A DNA stretch of 50,091 nt, taken from JBMOLK01 sp049325575. Lineage in GTDB: Bacteria > Bacillota > Clostridia > Acetivibrionales > Acetivibrionaceae. Under the pieces are notes generated by a model, which did no database searches, was not told the DNA's origin, and saw only the letters and a program-made list of their open reading frames with translations. Positions 8,433 through 17,490 of the stretch are shown here, one piece after another. How positions within the stretch are numbered: the stretch's first letter is position 1; each line of letters begins with the position of its first letter. The DNA lies in contig JBMOLK010000248.1 of assembly GCA_049325575.1 (NCBI GenBank), positions 1 through 50,091 on the forward strand, read 5' to 3'. The position numbers and the translations under genes are program-made.

Positions 8433-9299
8433 ATGAAAAAGATTGTAGTCATATCCGCTGTCATAATTGTATTTATAGTGGTATTAACCAGTGCATATAT
8501 AGTCAATGAAGGAGAATATGTTTGCATAAAAAGATTTGGTAAGATAATAGAGACTAAAAGCTCTGCAGGACTTTATTTTAAAGTTCCCTTTGTTGACACA
8601 AAGTTTGTACTTCCCAAGAAAAAAGTGCTCTATGATCTGGCAGCTTCAAATGTATTAACCAAGGATAAAAAGGATATGGTAATTGATAACTATGTTATAT
8701 GGCAGATTTCCGACCCTGTAGAGTTTGTAAAGTCCATAAGCTTTATTTCAGAGGCCGAAAAGAGAATTGATGCTGCAGTTTACAACTCTGTTAAAAACAC
8801 CATGGGTACCCTTGAGCAAAACAGCATAATAAACGAGAAGCTCTCGGGCAGAGGGGAGTTTAATGAAGCAGTAAAAAAGGAAGTATCAAGGCAGCTTAAA
8901 AACTATGGTATTATAGTCTTTGACGTAAAAATAAAGAGACTTGACCTCCCTCCTGAAAACGAAGACGCGGTTTGTAAGAGGATGATATCTGAAAGAGAGA
9001 AAATTGCCGAGCAGTTTAATGCAGAGGGAGAATATGAAGCAAAGAAGATAAAAAACGAGGTGGATAAGGAGATAAATATTCTTATTTCACAGGCAAAGGC
9101 AAAAGAACAGGAGCTTTTAGGTGAAGGAGAGGCCGAATATATTAAAATACTTGCTGATGCTTACTCCGGTGAGAAAAAAGAGTTTTATGAATTTATAAGA
9201 TCACTTGAAGCAATGAAAAAATCCTTAAAAGGAGATAAGACATTGGTGCTGCCCCTGGATTCGCCTCTAACAAAATATCTGGTAAACTCCGGTAATTAA
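8433..9299 (+). CDS. hflC: HflC-type SPFH/stomatin membrane protein
   Basis: A 288-residue partner of the upstream HflK: N-terminal helix (about 4-22), then the SPFH core ('NEGEYVCIKRFGKI', 'AGLYFKVPFVDTKFVLPKKK', 'DVKIKRLDLPPENEDAV') and a C-terminal helix rich in Glu and Lys that ends near 'TLVLPLDSPLTKYL'. Ribosome site GAGGGGGG overlaps the end of hflK. Transcription probably ends at the hairpin at 9439-9474; a 101-base palindromic repeat lies between the stop codon and that terminator. Confidence 0.9.
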   Translation: MKKIVVISAVIIVFIVVLTSAYIVNEGEYVCIKRFGKIIETKSSAGLYFKVPFVDTKFVLPKKKVLYDLAASNVLTKDKKDMVIDNYVIWQISDPVEFVKSISFISEAEKRIDAAVYNSVKNTMGTLEQNSIINEKLSGRGEFNEAVKKEVSRQLKNYGIIVFDVKIKRLDLPPENEDAVCKRMISEREKIAEQFNAEGEYEAKKIKNEVDKEINILISQAKAKEQELLGEGEAEYIKILADAYSGEKKEFYEFIRSLEAMKKSLKGDKTLVLPLDSPLTKYLVNSGN

Positions 9300-9324
9300 A
9301 AAAACAATTCCAAGCTAAAAATAT

Positions 9325-9425
9325 TAGAGATAACGAACTATAAAGATAAACATATAATTCGCTCCGCTAATTTGATACAAATGGCGGGCTCATCAAGTTT
9401 ATCTACTCATACAGTTCGATCTCTA
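9325..9425. repeat. Nested palindromic repeat, copy 1
   Basis: A 101-base element whose arms pair at several levels: TAGAGAT with ATCTCTA (ends), CGAACT with AGTTCG, AGATAAAC with GTTTATCT, and a central CCGC/GCGG plus ATTTG/CAAAT hairpin. A near-identical copy lies at 26545-26644. This one sits in the hflC 3' region, 14 bases before the terminator stem. Confidence 0.9.
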
Positions 9426-9438
9426 TATAATATTTGAT

Positions 9439-9474
9439 AAAACCTGTATCTATATAATAGATACAGGTTTTTTT
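9439..9474 (+). terminator. Terminator of hflK-hflC
   Basis: AACCTGTATCTAT (9441-9453) pairs perfectly with ATAGATACAGGTT (9457-9469) over a 3-base loop, followed by a run of T. Confidence 0.9.
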
Positions 9475-9491
9475 ATGGAATAGGGCAAATT

Positions 9492-9522
9492 TGAATATTT
9501 AATAAACTATTAAACCATAATA
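9492..9522 (+). promoter_or_regulatory. Sigma-G-like forespore promoter of the germination operon
   Basis: TGAATA (9492-9497) and CATAATA (9516-9522) are 18 bases apart, matching the sigma-G consensus as I remember it (-35 TGAATA or similar, -10 CATnnTA). Germinant receptors of other spore formers are made in the forespore under sigma-G, so the assignment fits the genes downstream. Confidence 0.6.
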
Positions 9523-9598
9523 TGATTAGAACTCAAAAAGTAACCATATTAAATCAATTTTAATAAAAAATTTAAATTTTCCTTAAGGAGTGAAATAC

Positions 9599-11365
9599 TT
9601 GGCTGATTTTAAAAAAATAATCAAGGATTTATTTATTTTTAAAGAGCCTGAAAAAATAGAACAGTTCATTTTAAAAGAAAATGAGTCTGAAAAGCCAAAA
9701 AGTGGCGGCGGTGATAAGAAAAACGGCAATACCAAAAAAGAGAAGAAGGGGATTATGGGAAAGCTTTTTTGCAATCCCTGTTCCAACGGAAAACAAAATG
9801 GAAATTCTAAGGATAACAAGAAACAAAACAAAGAGGAATTGCCTGAAGTTAGTAAAAGCCTTTCGGAAAATTTAGAATATTTAAAGAAGACATATTCCGT
9901 TCCTGACAACGGAGACATCATTATAAGGGAATTTGACATAGTGGCAAAGGATAAAGTCATACCGGCATTTATGATATTCTTTGATGGAATGTCAGACAGG
10001 AAAGTTATAAGCGATAATATACTTCAGCCGCTGATGCTTCTTTCAAACCTTGAAATCAAGGGCAGGGAAGAGGATTTAGGTAAATTCATAAAAAATCATT
10101 TGCTCCCGTTTAACCAGATAAAAGTAACAAAGAAATTAAGCGATGTTATTGATGACGTAAATTTTGGGGGAGGAGGCCTTTTTGTTGACGGCATAGATAC
10201 TGCTTTTATGTGTGATGTAAAAGGCTGGGAGCACAGAGGTGTTGACAGGCCCAATACTGAGCTTGTAATAAGAGGCCCGCAGGAAGGCTTTACAGAGCTT
10301 CTAAGGACAAACACTGCTCTAATAAGAAAGATCCTGAAGGATGAGGATCTGGTAGCTGAAAGCATTGCTGTGGGAAAAAGGAGTAAAACTCCTTGCTCTC
10401 TTATGTATATAAAGGATATAGCAAACGATTCACTGGTAGAAGAGGTAAGAAGACGTCTAAAAGGTATAAAGCTTGACTATATATTCGACTCTGGAGAATT
10501 GGAGCAGCTTTTGGAAGACAGCTCCTTCATGGCTACTCCTCAAGTAATAGCCACTGAAAGGCCAGATAGGGTTGCTTCAATGCTTACAGAGGGAAAAGTA
10601 GCAGTAGTGTTGCATGGAAGCCCCTTTGTACTGGTAATGCCCACAACCAATAATGACCTGCTGCATTCCCCGGAGGACGCGTATGTCAGGTTTCCATATG
10701 CCAATCTTTTAAGGACAGTTAGAATAGTTGCCATATTTATGTCACTTCTATTACCAGGCATTTATGTGGCAATAACCAATTTTCATCATGAAATGATTCC
10801 TACAGATCTTTTGCTTGCAATAGAGGCATCCCGTGAAAGGGTTCCATTTCCTTCGGTAGTTGAGATACTTATTATGGAATTTGCCTTTGAGTTAATTCGT
10901 GAAGCGGGTATAAGAATTCCAGGACCTATAGGACCTACCCTGGGTATAATAGGAGCTTTGATACTTGGACAGGCTGCTGTTGCTGCAAATATAGTAAGCC
11001 CCATTCTTATTATAGTAGTGGCCGTTACAGGAATAGGGTCCTTTGCAATACCGAGCTTCGGACTTGCCTTTGCCTTTAGAATACTAAGATTTGGATACAT
11101 TTTCCTGGCTGCCATGTCAGGGTTTCTTGGAATCACATTTGGGCTTTTTCTTCAAGGAATATTGCTTTGTGCTGCCAAGTCCTTTGGTGTCCCGTTTATG
11201 GCCCCATTCGGCCCTAAGACCTTCGGCGGTTTTACAGACCAGTTTTTAAGAGGCCCTATATGGACGCAGGAAAAAAGGCCTGATTTTCTTAACGTAAAAA
11301 GCGAAGAAAAACAGCCTAAAGTATCAAGGCAGTGGGCGGAAGACAATAAGAATAAAAGTAAATAA
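9599..11365 (+). CDS. Spore germination receptor subunit A (GerA/GerKA family)
   Basis: A 588-residue protein. I chose TTG 9599, eight bases after AAGGAG; the GTG at 9590 lies inside that ribosome site. The N-terminal third is hydrophilic, with a lysine- and asparagine-rich stretch (about 25-80), then the GerA family core ('DVNFGGGGLFVDG', 'RGPQEGFTELLRTNTALIR', 'VRRRLKGIKLDYIFDSGELE', 'TERPDRVASMLTEGKVAVVL') and several C-terminal membrane helices containing 'GPIGPTLGIIGALILG'. In the spore inner membrane it joins subunits B and C to sense germinants. First gene of a five-gene operon ordered A-B-C-D-B. Confidence 0.93.
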   Translation: MADFKKIIKDLFIFKEPEKIEQFILKENESEKPKSGGGDKKNGNTKKEKKGIMGKLFCNPCSNGKQNGNSKDNKKQNKEELPEVSKSLSENLEYLKKTYSVPDNGDIIIREFDIVAKDKVIPAFMIFFDGMSDRKVISDNILQPLMLLSNLEIKGREEDLGKFIKNHLLPFNQIKVTKKLSDVIDDVNFGGGGLFVDGIDTAFMCDVKGWEHRGVDRPNTELVIRGPQEGFTELLRTNTALIRKILKDEDLVAESIAVGKRSKTPCSLMYIKDIANDSLVEEVRRRLKGIKLDYIFDSGELEQLLEDSSFMATPQVIATERPDRVASMLTEGKVAVVLHGSPFVLVMPTTNNDLLHSPEDAYVRFPYANLLRTVRIVAIFMSLLLPGIYVAITNFHHEMIPTDLLLAIEASRERVPFPSVVEILIMEFAFELIREAGIRIPGPIGPTLGIIGALILGQAAVAANIVSPILIIVVAVTGIGSFAIPSFGLAFAFRILRFGYIFLAAMSGFLGITFGLFLQGILLCAAKSFGVPFMAPFGPKTFGGFTDQFLRGPIWTQEKRPDFLNVKSEEKQPKVSRQWAEDNKNKSK

Positions 11366-11424
11366 AAGGAGTAAAAACAAGGGAACTTCAAAAGATTTAA
11401 TGTTTTATAAGCACTAGGAGGATA

Positions 11425-12531
11425 ATGGTGGAAAGTAAAATTTTATTCGGCAGATGGGAAGCTTCATCTATTTTGATTATTATTATGACTACACAGCTTT
11501 TCCTTGGCTTTCCCCGGTTCATGGCCCAGAGTGCCGGAACAGCCGGTTGGATATTATGCATATATGCAGCCATACTTGCCCTACTTCTTTTTCTTTTGAT
11601 ATCAAAGCTTTATTCAAGGTTTGAAGGCAAGGATATAATTGACCTTGCAGAGATGGTGGGAGGAAGTATCGGAAGGGCTATAGTAGGGATGGTACTGGTT
11701 ATTAATTACGTATTTATTTTATCCATTGTCTTAAGACAGTTTGGGGAAGATTTGAAAATTATTGCCCTGACCCAGTCTCCCATTAGCTTTGTAATTCTCT
11801 TTTTCCTTGTTGGCATGGCAGTGGCAGCATACTTCGGGATTGAGCCCATAGTAAGACTGGGAGCAATACTAATACCAATTGTCGCCATAGGTTTTTTTAT
11901 AATCATAATATCAGCATCGGAGCATTTTAAAATTACAAACATATTGCCTATACTAGGTACGGGGCCTAATGAAATATTTGTTAAGGGTATACCGAAGATT
12001 TCTATTTTTTCTGGGCTTAGTGTACTGTTTTTAATGGTACCGTTTATTGGATCTAATGGGAATTTAAAAAGAGTGGGAATAGTCAGTATTCTTATCTCTG
12101 CATTCTTCCTGACATTGGGGACTCTGGCTTACCTTATTGTGTTTCCATATCCCACAGCAGTAGAGGGTGTTCTTCCTGTTTACCAGCTTTCAAGGCTTAT
12201 ATACTTTGGGAGATTCTTCCAAAGGATTGAATCCTTATTTGTGCTGGTCTGGACTGGTGCAGCACTAATTTATTTAAGTATAGTACTGTTCTTTATCATA
12301 TATGTATTAAAAAAAGCATTCAAGCTTAAATATGAAAGGCCTCTTATAGCCCCTGCTGCAGTAATAATATTTACATTAAGTCTCCTGCCTAAAAGCCTTA
12401 TGAGTACAGTTGAGCTTGAAGCAAGAGTATTCCGGGTATTTGCATGGATAGTCACCTTCGCTTTGCCAGCAGTCCTATTACTTATAGCAACACTTCTTAA
12501 AAGGAAAAAAGAAGGGGGAGTTAAATCATGA
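11425..12531 (+). CDS. Spore germination receptor subunit B (GerAB/GerKB permease)
   Basis: A 368-residue integral membrane protein of the endospore germination permease family, related to amino-acid transporters, with about ten helices. Recognisable segments are 'FGRWEASSILIIIMTTQLFL' at the N-terminus and 'FPYPTAVEGVLPVYQLSRLI'. In Bacillus receptors this subunit forms the germinant-binding pocket. AGGAGG (11416-11421) is 3 bases from ATG 11425 and 6 from GTG 11428, so translation may start at the latter. The stop codon overlaps the ATG of the next gene (ATGA). A second B gene occurs at 14030-15133. Confidence 0.93.
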   Translation: MVESKILFGRWEASSILIIIMTTQLFLGFPRFMAQSAGTAGWILCIYAAILALLLFLLISKLYSRFEGKDIIDLAEMVGGSIGRAIVGMVLVINYVFILSIVLRQFGEDLKIIALTQSPISFVILFFLVGMAVAAYFGIEPIVRLGAILIPIVAIGFFIIIISASEHFKITNILPILGTGPNEIFVKGIPKISIFSGLSVLFLMVPFIGSNGNLKRVGIVSILISAFFLTLGTLAYLIVFPYPTAVEGVLPVYQLSRLIYFGRFFQRIESLFVLVWTGAALIYLSIVLFFIIYVLKKAFKLKYERPLIAPAAVIIFTLSLLPKSLMSTVELEARVFRVFAWIVTFALPAVLLLIATLLKRKKEGGVKS

Positions 12532-13838
12532 AAAGTAGAATGAAGAAGACCTTTTTTATATTTATATTAGTATTTATGATTATAGTTCCTACAGGGTGTT
12601 TCGACAGAAGAGAAATTGACGATATGGCTTACCCTATAGCACTGGGCTTTGAAAAGGGGAAAACCAATACCCTTAGAATCACTCTCCAGCTTGCAGTTCC
12701 AACCGCTATAGGTGGAGGCGGAGGAGAAGGGGGCGGTGGAGGTGGTGGTGGAGAGAAAAGCGTAACCATAACCACTGTTGAGACTCCTACAATCTATTCC
12801 GGATTAAACATGTTAAACACCTTTATCAGCAAGCAAATAAATCTTTCTCACGCCAAAGCACTTGTCTTCTCAAGGGAGCTTGCAGAGGAAGGAATTGAGA
12901 AATATATACATGCTCTCATAAGGGGAAGAGAATTCAGGCCAAACGCCTATATTTTGGTTTCAAGAGGGTCTGCCGAAGAATTTATAAGAGCAGTAAAACC
13001 GCAGCTAGAAGCAAATCCGGCAAAGTATTATGAACTGATGCTGAGTGCATATAGATACACCGGCTTTACCGCAGACACACAGCTTGTGAACTTTTACCAC
13101 AAAATGGAAAGTACAGCAATTCAGCCCATTGCAGTTTTGACTGGTCTTAGTAAATTTGAAACATCAGAGGATTTTAGCGTTGACGATTCAACTTTTAGGG
13201 AGAAGGGAAGAGCCCAGCCCTTTGAAGGTGATTTTAAAGCCGGGGACATGACCAAGGTTGGTGACCTAGAATCAGAATTTATGGGACTTGCTGTTTTTGA
13301 CGGCTCTAAAATGGTTGGTGAGCTGGATGGTGAAGAAACCACATATCATCTGATGGTAGAAGGAAAATACGGGTATTCATTCGTTACAATACCTGACCCA
13401 AAGTCAAGGGGGGAGTTTGTGCTACTAAGCATTAAGCAGAGCAGAAGCCCTGAAAAAAAGGTAAAAATGGTAGGCGGGAAGCCCAACATAGATGTAAAGC
13501 TAAGCCTTGAAGCTGATATTCTATCCATACAAAGCGGTATAAATTACGAGAGTTCTGAAAACATAGATACACTGGAAAAGGCTTCAGAGGATTTTATTAA
13601 AGAAGGAGTAGTAAGATACCTTAACAGGACAGCTAAAACTTTCGGAACAGATGTATGCGGTTTTGGCATGGTTATGAAGGGAAAGTTCCTTACATGGGAC
13701 CAGTGGATAGACTTTGGTTGGCATAAAAAGTACAGGGACTCGACTTTTGATGTAAACGTGGACCTCAAGATTAGAAGGCCCGGGCTGATTATAAGGACTA
13801 TACCTGCTGAAGGAACTCAAGGGGAGGGAAGAGACTAG
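12528..13838 (+). CDS. Spore germination receptor subunit C lipoprotein (Ger(x)C family)
   Basis: A 436-residue lipoprotein: hydrophobic signal followed by lipobox VPTGC with C24, then the Ger(x)C domains ('FDRREIDDMAYPIALGFEKG', 'NLSHAKALVFSRELAEEGIE', 'IRGREFRPNAYILVSRGSAE'). It should sit on the outer face of the spore inner membrane and complete the receptor. Oddity: residues 62-75 are almost pure glycine (AIGGGGGEGGGGGGGGEK), encoded by a G-rich tract at about 12711-12752, in a surface loop after the first strand pair; most family members I know lack such a run. The start overlaps gene B by four bases. Confidence 0.93.
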   Translation: MKSRMKKTFFIFILVFMIIVPTGCFDRREIDDMAYPIALGFEKGKTNTLRITLQLAVPTAIGGGGGEGGGGGGGGEKSVTITTVETPTIYSGLNMLNTFISKQINLSHAKALVFSRELAEEGIEKYIHALIRGREFRPNAYILVSRGSAEEFIRAVKPQLEANPAKYYELMLSAYRYTGFTADTQLVNFYHKMESTAIQPIAVLTGLSKFETSEDFSVDDSTFREKGRAQPFEGDFKAGDMTKVGDLESEFMGLAVFDGSKMVGELDGEETTYHLMVEGKYGYSFVTIPDPKSRGEFVLLSIKQSRSPEKKVKMVGGKPNIDVKLSLEADILSIQSGINYESSENIDTLEKASEDFIKEGVVRYLNRTAKTFGTDVCGFGMVMKGKFLTWDQWIDFGWHKKYRDSTFDVNVDLKIRRPGLIIRTIPAEGTQGEGRD

Positions 13839-13840
13839 CT

Positions 13841-14014
13841 ATGTCATTAGGAAGATTAATGGTGTTTGTCCTACTTATATGGGTCTTTTTAAAGACTGTA
13901 AGCTATGGAAAATGGACATGGGATAAGAAGAATAAGTTTGGAGCAATTATGGTTTATATACTGGCTCTTACTGCACTTATACTTCCCATATATTCCATGT
14001 ATTTCAGGGATTAA
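13841..14014 (+). CDS. Small two-helix germination receptor D subunit
   Basis: A 57-residue ORF (MSLGRLMVFVLLIWVFLKTV ... PIYSMYFRD) lying two bases after subunit C and 15 bases before the second B gene. It has two hydrophobic helices (about 5-20 and 34-51) joined by a charged loop (YGKWTWDKKNKFG). Size, topology and position match the D-subunit proteins reported with some Bacillus and Clostridium Ger operons, which modulate receptor function. GGGGAGGG lies about 12 bases upstream of ATG, a long spacing, so translational coupling to gene C is likely. Too short for many gene callers. Confidence 0.75.
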   Translation: MSLGRLMVFVLLIWVFLKTVSYGKWTWDKKNKFGAIMVYILALTALILPIYSMYFRD

Positions 14015-14029
14015 AGGTGGTTTTTAAGG

Positions 14030-15133
14030 ATGGAGCAAAAGATTACTTTTGGTAGTTGGGAGGCTGTATGCCTCCTTATTACCATGATTTCAACAAAAGC
14101 AGTATTGAACTTTCCCAGAGTTATGGCTGAAAATGGCGGAACAGCAGGATGGCTTCTGGTAATATATATTTCATTACTGGCATTTGCAGCATTTTTCGTA
14201 ATTACAAGGCTGTACTCTAAATTTGAGGGGAAAGACCTTCTGGATATAGGTGAAAGTATTGGCGGAAAGCCTGTGAAGATAGTAGTAGGGATAGTAATTA
14301 TTGTTTTTCTTATTATACTGTCTTCACTGATACTTAGAACTTTCAGTGAAGAAATGAAAATCATGGGCCTTACCCAATCTCCCATAAGCTTTGTGATGCT
14401 GTTCTTTGCAGTAGGAATGATAATAAGCGTATATTACGGTATAGAATCTATCGTTAGGTTTCAGGCAATACTTGTGCCTATAAGTGTCATAAGCTTTACA
14501 CTTTTTATTATAGCACTTTTTCCATCGGCACATATTACCAATTTTTATCCCATTCTTGGAAACGGAGTATATGATATCTTTGTAGAGGGGTCTACAAGAG
14601 TATCGTCATATGCAGAGCTGATATTTTTATTTTTGATCCCTCCCTTTATTAAGACAGGGGAAAACTTCAGGAAGGTAGGATATGCAGCTCTTGGTATATG
14701 CACGCTGGTGCTTTTAAGCCTGACGGCTGTTTTCCTTGGAGCATATCCTTATCCTGCTGCAATTGACGGTTTTCTTCCTGCATACCAGCTTGCAAGGATG
14801 GTTGATTTTGGTAGGTTTTTTCAGAGGGTTGAGTCTATTCTGGTAGTTACATGGGCTACAATAGGCTTTATGTATTTAAGTACAGCCTTTTTCTTTATTG
14901 TGTATGTATTTAGGAAAACCTTCGATCTAAAGTATCAAAGACCCCTTATTTGGCCCTTTATTATACTGATTTTCAATATAAGTCTTCTTCCTGCCAGTCT
15001 TATAGAGACTATTGAGCTGGATACCAGATATTTCAGGAACTGGGCCTGGACTGTAACCTTTGGGTTTACTATTTTGATACTTTTAATTGGGAAATTTGTT
15101 AGAAGGAATGAAAAAACGGGTAAGAAAGTATAA
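14030..15133 (+). CDS. Second spore germination receptor subunit B (GerKB permease)
   Basis: A 367-residue permease clearly paralogous to the B subunit at 11425-12531: they share 'FGSWEA/FGRWEA', 'LYSKFEGKDLLDIGES', 'GLTQSPISFVMLFF', 'YPYPAAIDGFLPAYQLARM' and 'DFGRFFQRVES'. Same ten-helix plan. It is the last gene of the operon and is followed at once by a strong terminator. One operon with two B subunits suggests two receptor variants sharing A, C and D, with different germinant pockets, or one mixed complex; the sequence cannot decide. Confidence 0.92.
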   Translation: MEQKITFGSWEAVCLLITMISTKAVLNFPRVMAENGGTAGWLLVIYISLLAFAAFFVITRLYSKFEGKDLLDIGESIGGKPVKIVVGIVIIVFLIILSSLILRTFSEEMKIMGLTQSPISFVMLFFAVGMIISVYYGIESIVRFQAILVPISVISFTLFIIALFPSAHITNFYPILGNGVYDIFVEGSTRVSSYAELIFLFLIPPFIKTGENFRKVGYAALGICTLVLLSLTAVFLGAYPYPAAIDGFLPAYQLARMVDFGRFFQRVESILVVTWATIGFMYLSTAFFFIVYVFRKTFDLKYQRPLIWPFIILIFNISLLPASLIETIELDTRYFRNWAWTVTFGFTILILLIGKFVRRNEKTGKKV

Positions 15134-15177
15134 GAGTGGTTACTCCCACAATTTGATTTTTCTTTCCCCCTTTGTTG

Positions 15178-15213
15178 CCCCCTTCAGTTTACAGGAGGGG
15201 GTTTTTATTTTTT
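15178..15213 (+). terminator. Terminator of the germination operon
   Basis: CCCCCTTC (15178-15185) pairs with GGAGGGGG (15194-15201), then a T-rich tract to 15213. Confidence 0.9.
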
Positions 15214-15322
15214 AAATTATTTTACCCTGGTTTCAAAAATTAATAATGTTTATTTTAGTTGGAAAAGAAGGTATAATATAAAAGAAAAAATATGACAAAA
15301 TTTATAAATTGGGAGGCAGCAG

Positions 15323-17464
15323 ATGGAGGTCATCAGAGAGAAAAATAAAGTTACATACGAAGCAGTAAACGTTAGCATAATGAAGTCGGCTGTTGTATTA
15401 TCTGTTATTTGCTTTATATTGACACTGGTAGGGCTTAATAATTTCTTACTGTTTCATACCCTGACGGAGATGTTTTGCTTGTTTATTGGGCTGGGTGTAG
15501 CCATTATTGCATATTACAGTAATAATATAACAATGAACGGACGCTTTTTATATGTGGGTATAGCCACATTCTTTCTTAGCATTTTTCAGTTGCTGCATGT
15601 ACTTACCTTTGAGGGTGTTAAAATATTTCATTGGAATAATATAAACACAGCAGTTCAGATATCGGTTGTATTTAAATATATTGAAAGTCTTACCATATTA
15701 TCTATATTAATTATTCCTGTAAGTTTGTTAAAAGAAAGAAAAAACCTTAGAGTTATAACAGCTATATATTCAATAGTTTCAGCGTTAATAATACTTGCCG
15801 TATTATACCTTGGAGTATTTCCGGACTGCCTTGACAGCTTTTCTTCTCCTACTATGTTTAAAAAGGTAAGTGAGTATATAATCAGTGGAATTTTTATTAC
15901 GGTTTTATTTCTTTTAATAAAATCAAAATCAAAGATTCCTGAAAATATATATCAAATACTGCTTGGCTTTCTGGGACTTAAAATTATTGCCCAGTTATTG
16001 TTTACGTTTTATAATGAAGTAGACGATGTCATCAATATATTTGCTCATCTTATAAGGTTCATATCATTTTATGCAGTCTATAAGGTTATTGTTGAGACAA
16101 ACTTTAGAAGGCCTGTCAGACGCTTGTTTCACATGCTTGACAGCACCAATAGCGAACTTAGGCAAAAATCTATTGATCTTCAAATAGCCAACAGGCAGCT
16201 AAAGAAGGAAATAGCTGATTGTATTAGAATTGAGGATCTCCTCCGTAAAAGCGAAGAACGCTACAGGCTGCTTTTAGAGTTTATACCCGACGCTATTTTC
16301 GTCCATAGTGAAAAAGGTATTCTGTTTTCCAATCAAGCAGGAATTCGCCTCTTAGGAGCTGATAGTCTGGAACAGTTAATGGAGTGTCCTCCTTATGAAC
16401 TTTTACATCACAGCCAGAGGGAAACATTAGATAAAAGGTTTGAAGAAATTAAGAAGACGGACAAGAAACCGTATATTTTTGAGGAGTGCCTTATAAGAAA
16501 AGACGGAACAAGTGTTGAAACTGAAGTTATAACTATTTCGTACCCCTGCGAAGAAGAATCTGCCTATTTAAGTGTGGTTAGGGATATAACACAGAGAAAA
16601 CAGGTAGAAGTACTTAAAAAAAGTGTAGACGAAAACACCAGGCTTCTAAAAGAGGCTGTTGAACTTGATAAAATAAAAACAGACTTCTTTACAGATATTT
16701 CCCATGAGTTAAGAACACCATTAAGCATTATGCTTTGTACACTTCAGATAATAGAGTCGGGAATCAGAGGTAATTCCGCTGTACTTGAAGACAGGGAGAA
16801 GTTAAGTAAGTATGTTTCTTCTTTAAAACAAAACTCTTTGAAGCTTCTTAAGACAGTGAACAATCTACTTGATATTACCAAAATCGATTCCGGAAACTTT
16901 GATTTAAAGCTGATAAATTGTGATATTGTAGAATTAGTCGAAAGAATAACTTTATCAGTTTTTGAATACACAAAGGATAGAGGTCTTTGTCTTATGTTCG
17001 ATTCCGAGGTGGAGGAGAGAATCATTGAGTGCGATATTGATAAGATTGAAAGGATAGTCTTAAACCTTCTATCAAACGCAATTAAGTTTACAAAAAGAGG
17101 AGGCCGTATTGAAGTCAATATTCTGGATAAAAAGGGCAGCATAGTATTGGCGATTAAGGATACCGGTATAGGAATACCTGAAGATAAACTGGATGTAATA
17201 TTTGAAAGGTTTAAGCAAGTGAAGAATACTCTTGCCAGGGATCATGACAGTACAGGTATAGGATTGTCGCTTGTAAAGTCCCTGGTGGAAATACATGGTG
17301 GTACAATTTCTGTTGAAAGCAAAGTGGGTGTAGGCACAACCTTTTATATAGAATTGCCGATGAAGATCTTACCCAAAGGCGGTGTTGAAGCAATGGAAGC
17401 TGTTTCTGAATTTGAAAGAAGTCATGTCGACAAATTAAATATAGAGTTATCTGATTTATTATAA
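15323..17464 (+). CDS. MASE3-PAS sensor histidine kinase
   Basis: A 713-residue kinase. Residues about 20-270 hold a series of membrane helices resembling the MASE3 sensor ('FFLSIFQLLHVLTFEGVKIF', 'LGFLGLKIIAQLLFTFYNEV'). A short coiled coil (275-305) leads to one PAS domain (about 310-425, 'RYRLLLEFIPDAIFVHSEKG' and 'SVVRDITQRKQVE'), a HisKA domain with phospho-acceptor H461 in DISHELRTPLS, and a HATPase domain (N box 'ERIVLNLLSNAIKFTK', G boxes 'DTGIGIP' and 'GIGLSLVKSLVEIHGG'). No response regulator is adjacent. GGGAGG precedes ATG 15323. A decayed relative at 21306-22380 shares the same C-terminal sequence style, ending in a similar NIE(L/F)SD tail. The signal sensed is unknown. Confidence 0.9.
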   Translation: MEVIREKNKVTYEAVNVSIMKSAVVLSVICFILTLVGLNNFLLFHTLTEMFCLFIGLGVAIIAYYSNNITMNGRFLYVGIATFFLSIFQLLHVLTFEGVKIFHWNNINTAVQISVVFKYIESLTILSILIIPVSLLKERKNLRVITAIYSIVSALIILAVLYLGVFPDCLDSFSSPTMFKKVSEYIISGIFITVLFLLIKSKSKIPENIYQILLGFLGLKIIAQLLFTFYNEVDDVINIFAHLIRFISFYAVYKVIVETNFRRPVRRLFHMLDSTNSELRQKSIDLQIANRQLKKEIADCIRIEDLLRKSEERYRLLLEFIPDAIFVHSEKGILFSNQAGIRLLGADSLEQLMECPPYELLHHSQRETLDKRFEEIKKTDKKPYIFEECLIRKDGTSVETEVITISYPCEEESAYLSVVRDITQRKQVEVLKKSVDENTRLLKEAVELDKIKTDFFTDISHELRTPLSIMLCTLQIIESGIRGNSAVLEDREKLSKYVSSLKQNSLKLLKTVNNLLDITKIDSGNFDLKLINCDIVELVERITLSVFEYTKDRGLCLMFDSEVEERIIECDIDKIERIVLNLLSNAIKFTKRGGRIEVNILDKKGSIVLAIKDTGIGIPEDKLDVIFERFKQVKNTLARDHDSTGIGLSLVKSLVEIHGGTISVESKVGVGTTFYIELPMKILPKGGVEAMEAVSEFERSHVDKLNIELSDLL

Positions 17465-17490
17465 AGTAGTTTATGGAGGTAAACTAAACT

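Noticed and set aside
9325..9425. Palindromic repeat read as a simple terminator
   Set aside because: No T-tract after the stem, a separate strong terminator follows at 9439-9474, and the second copy is in a 5' leader.
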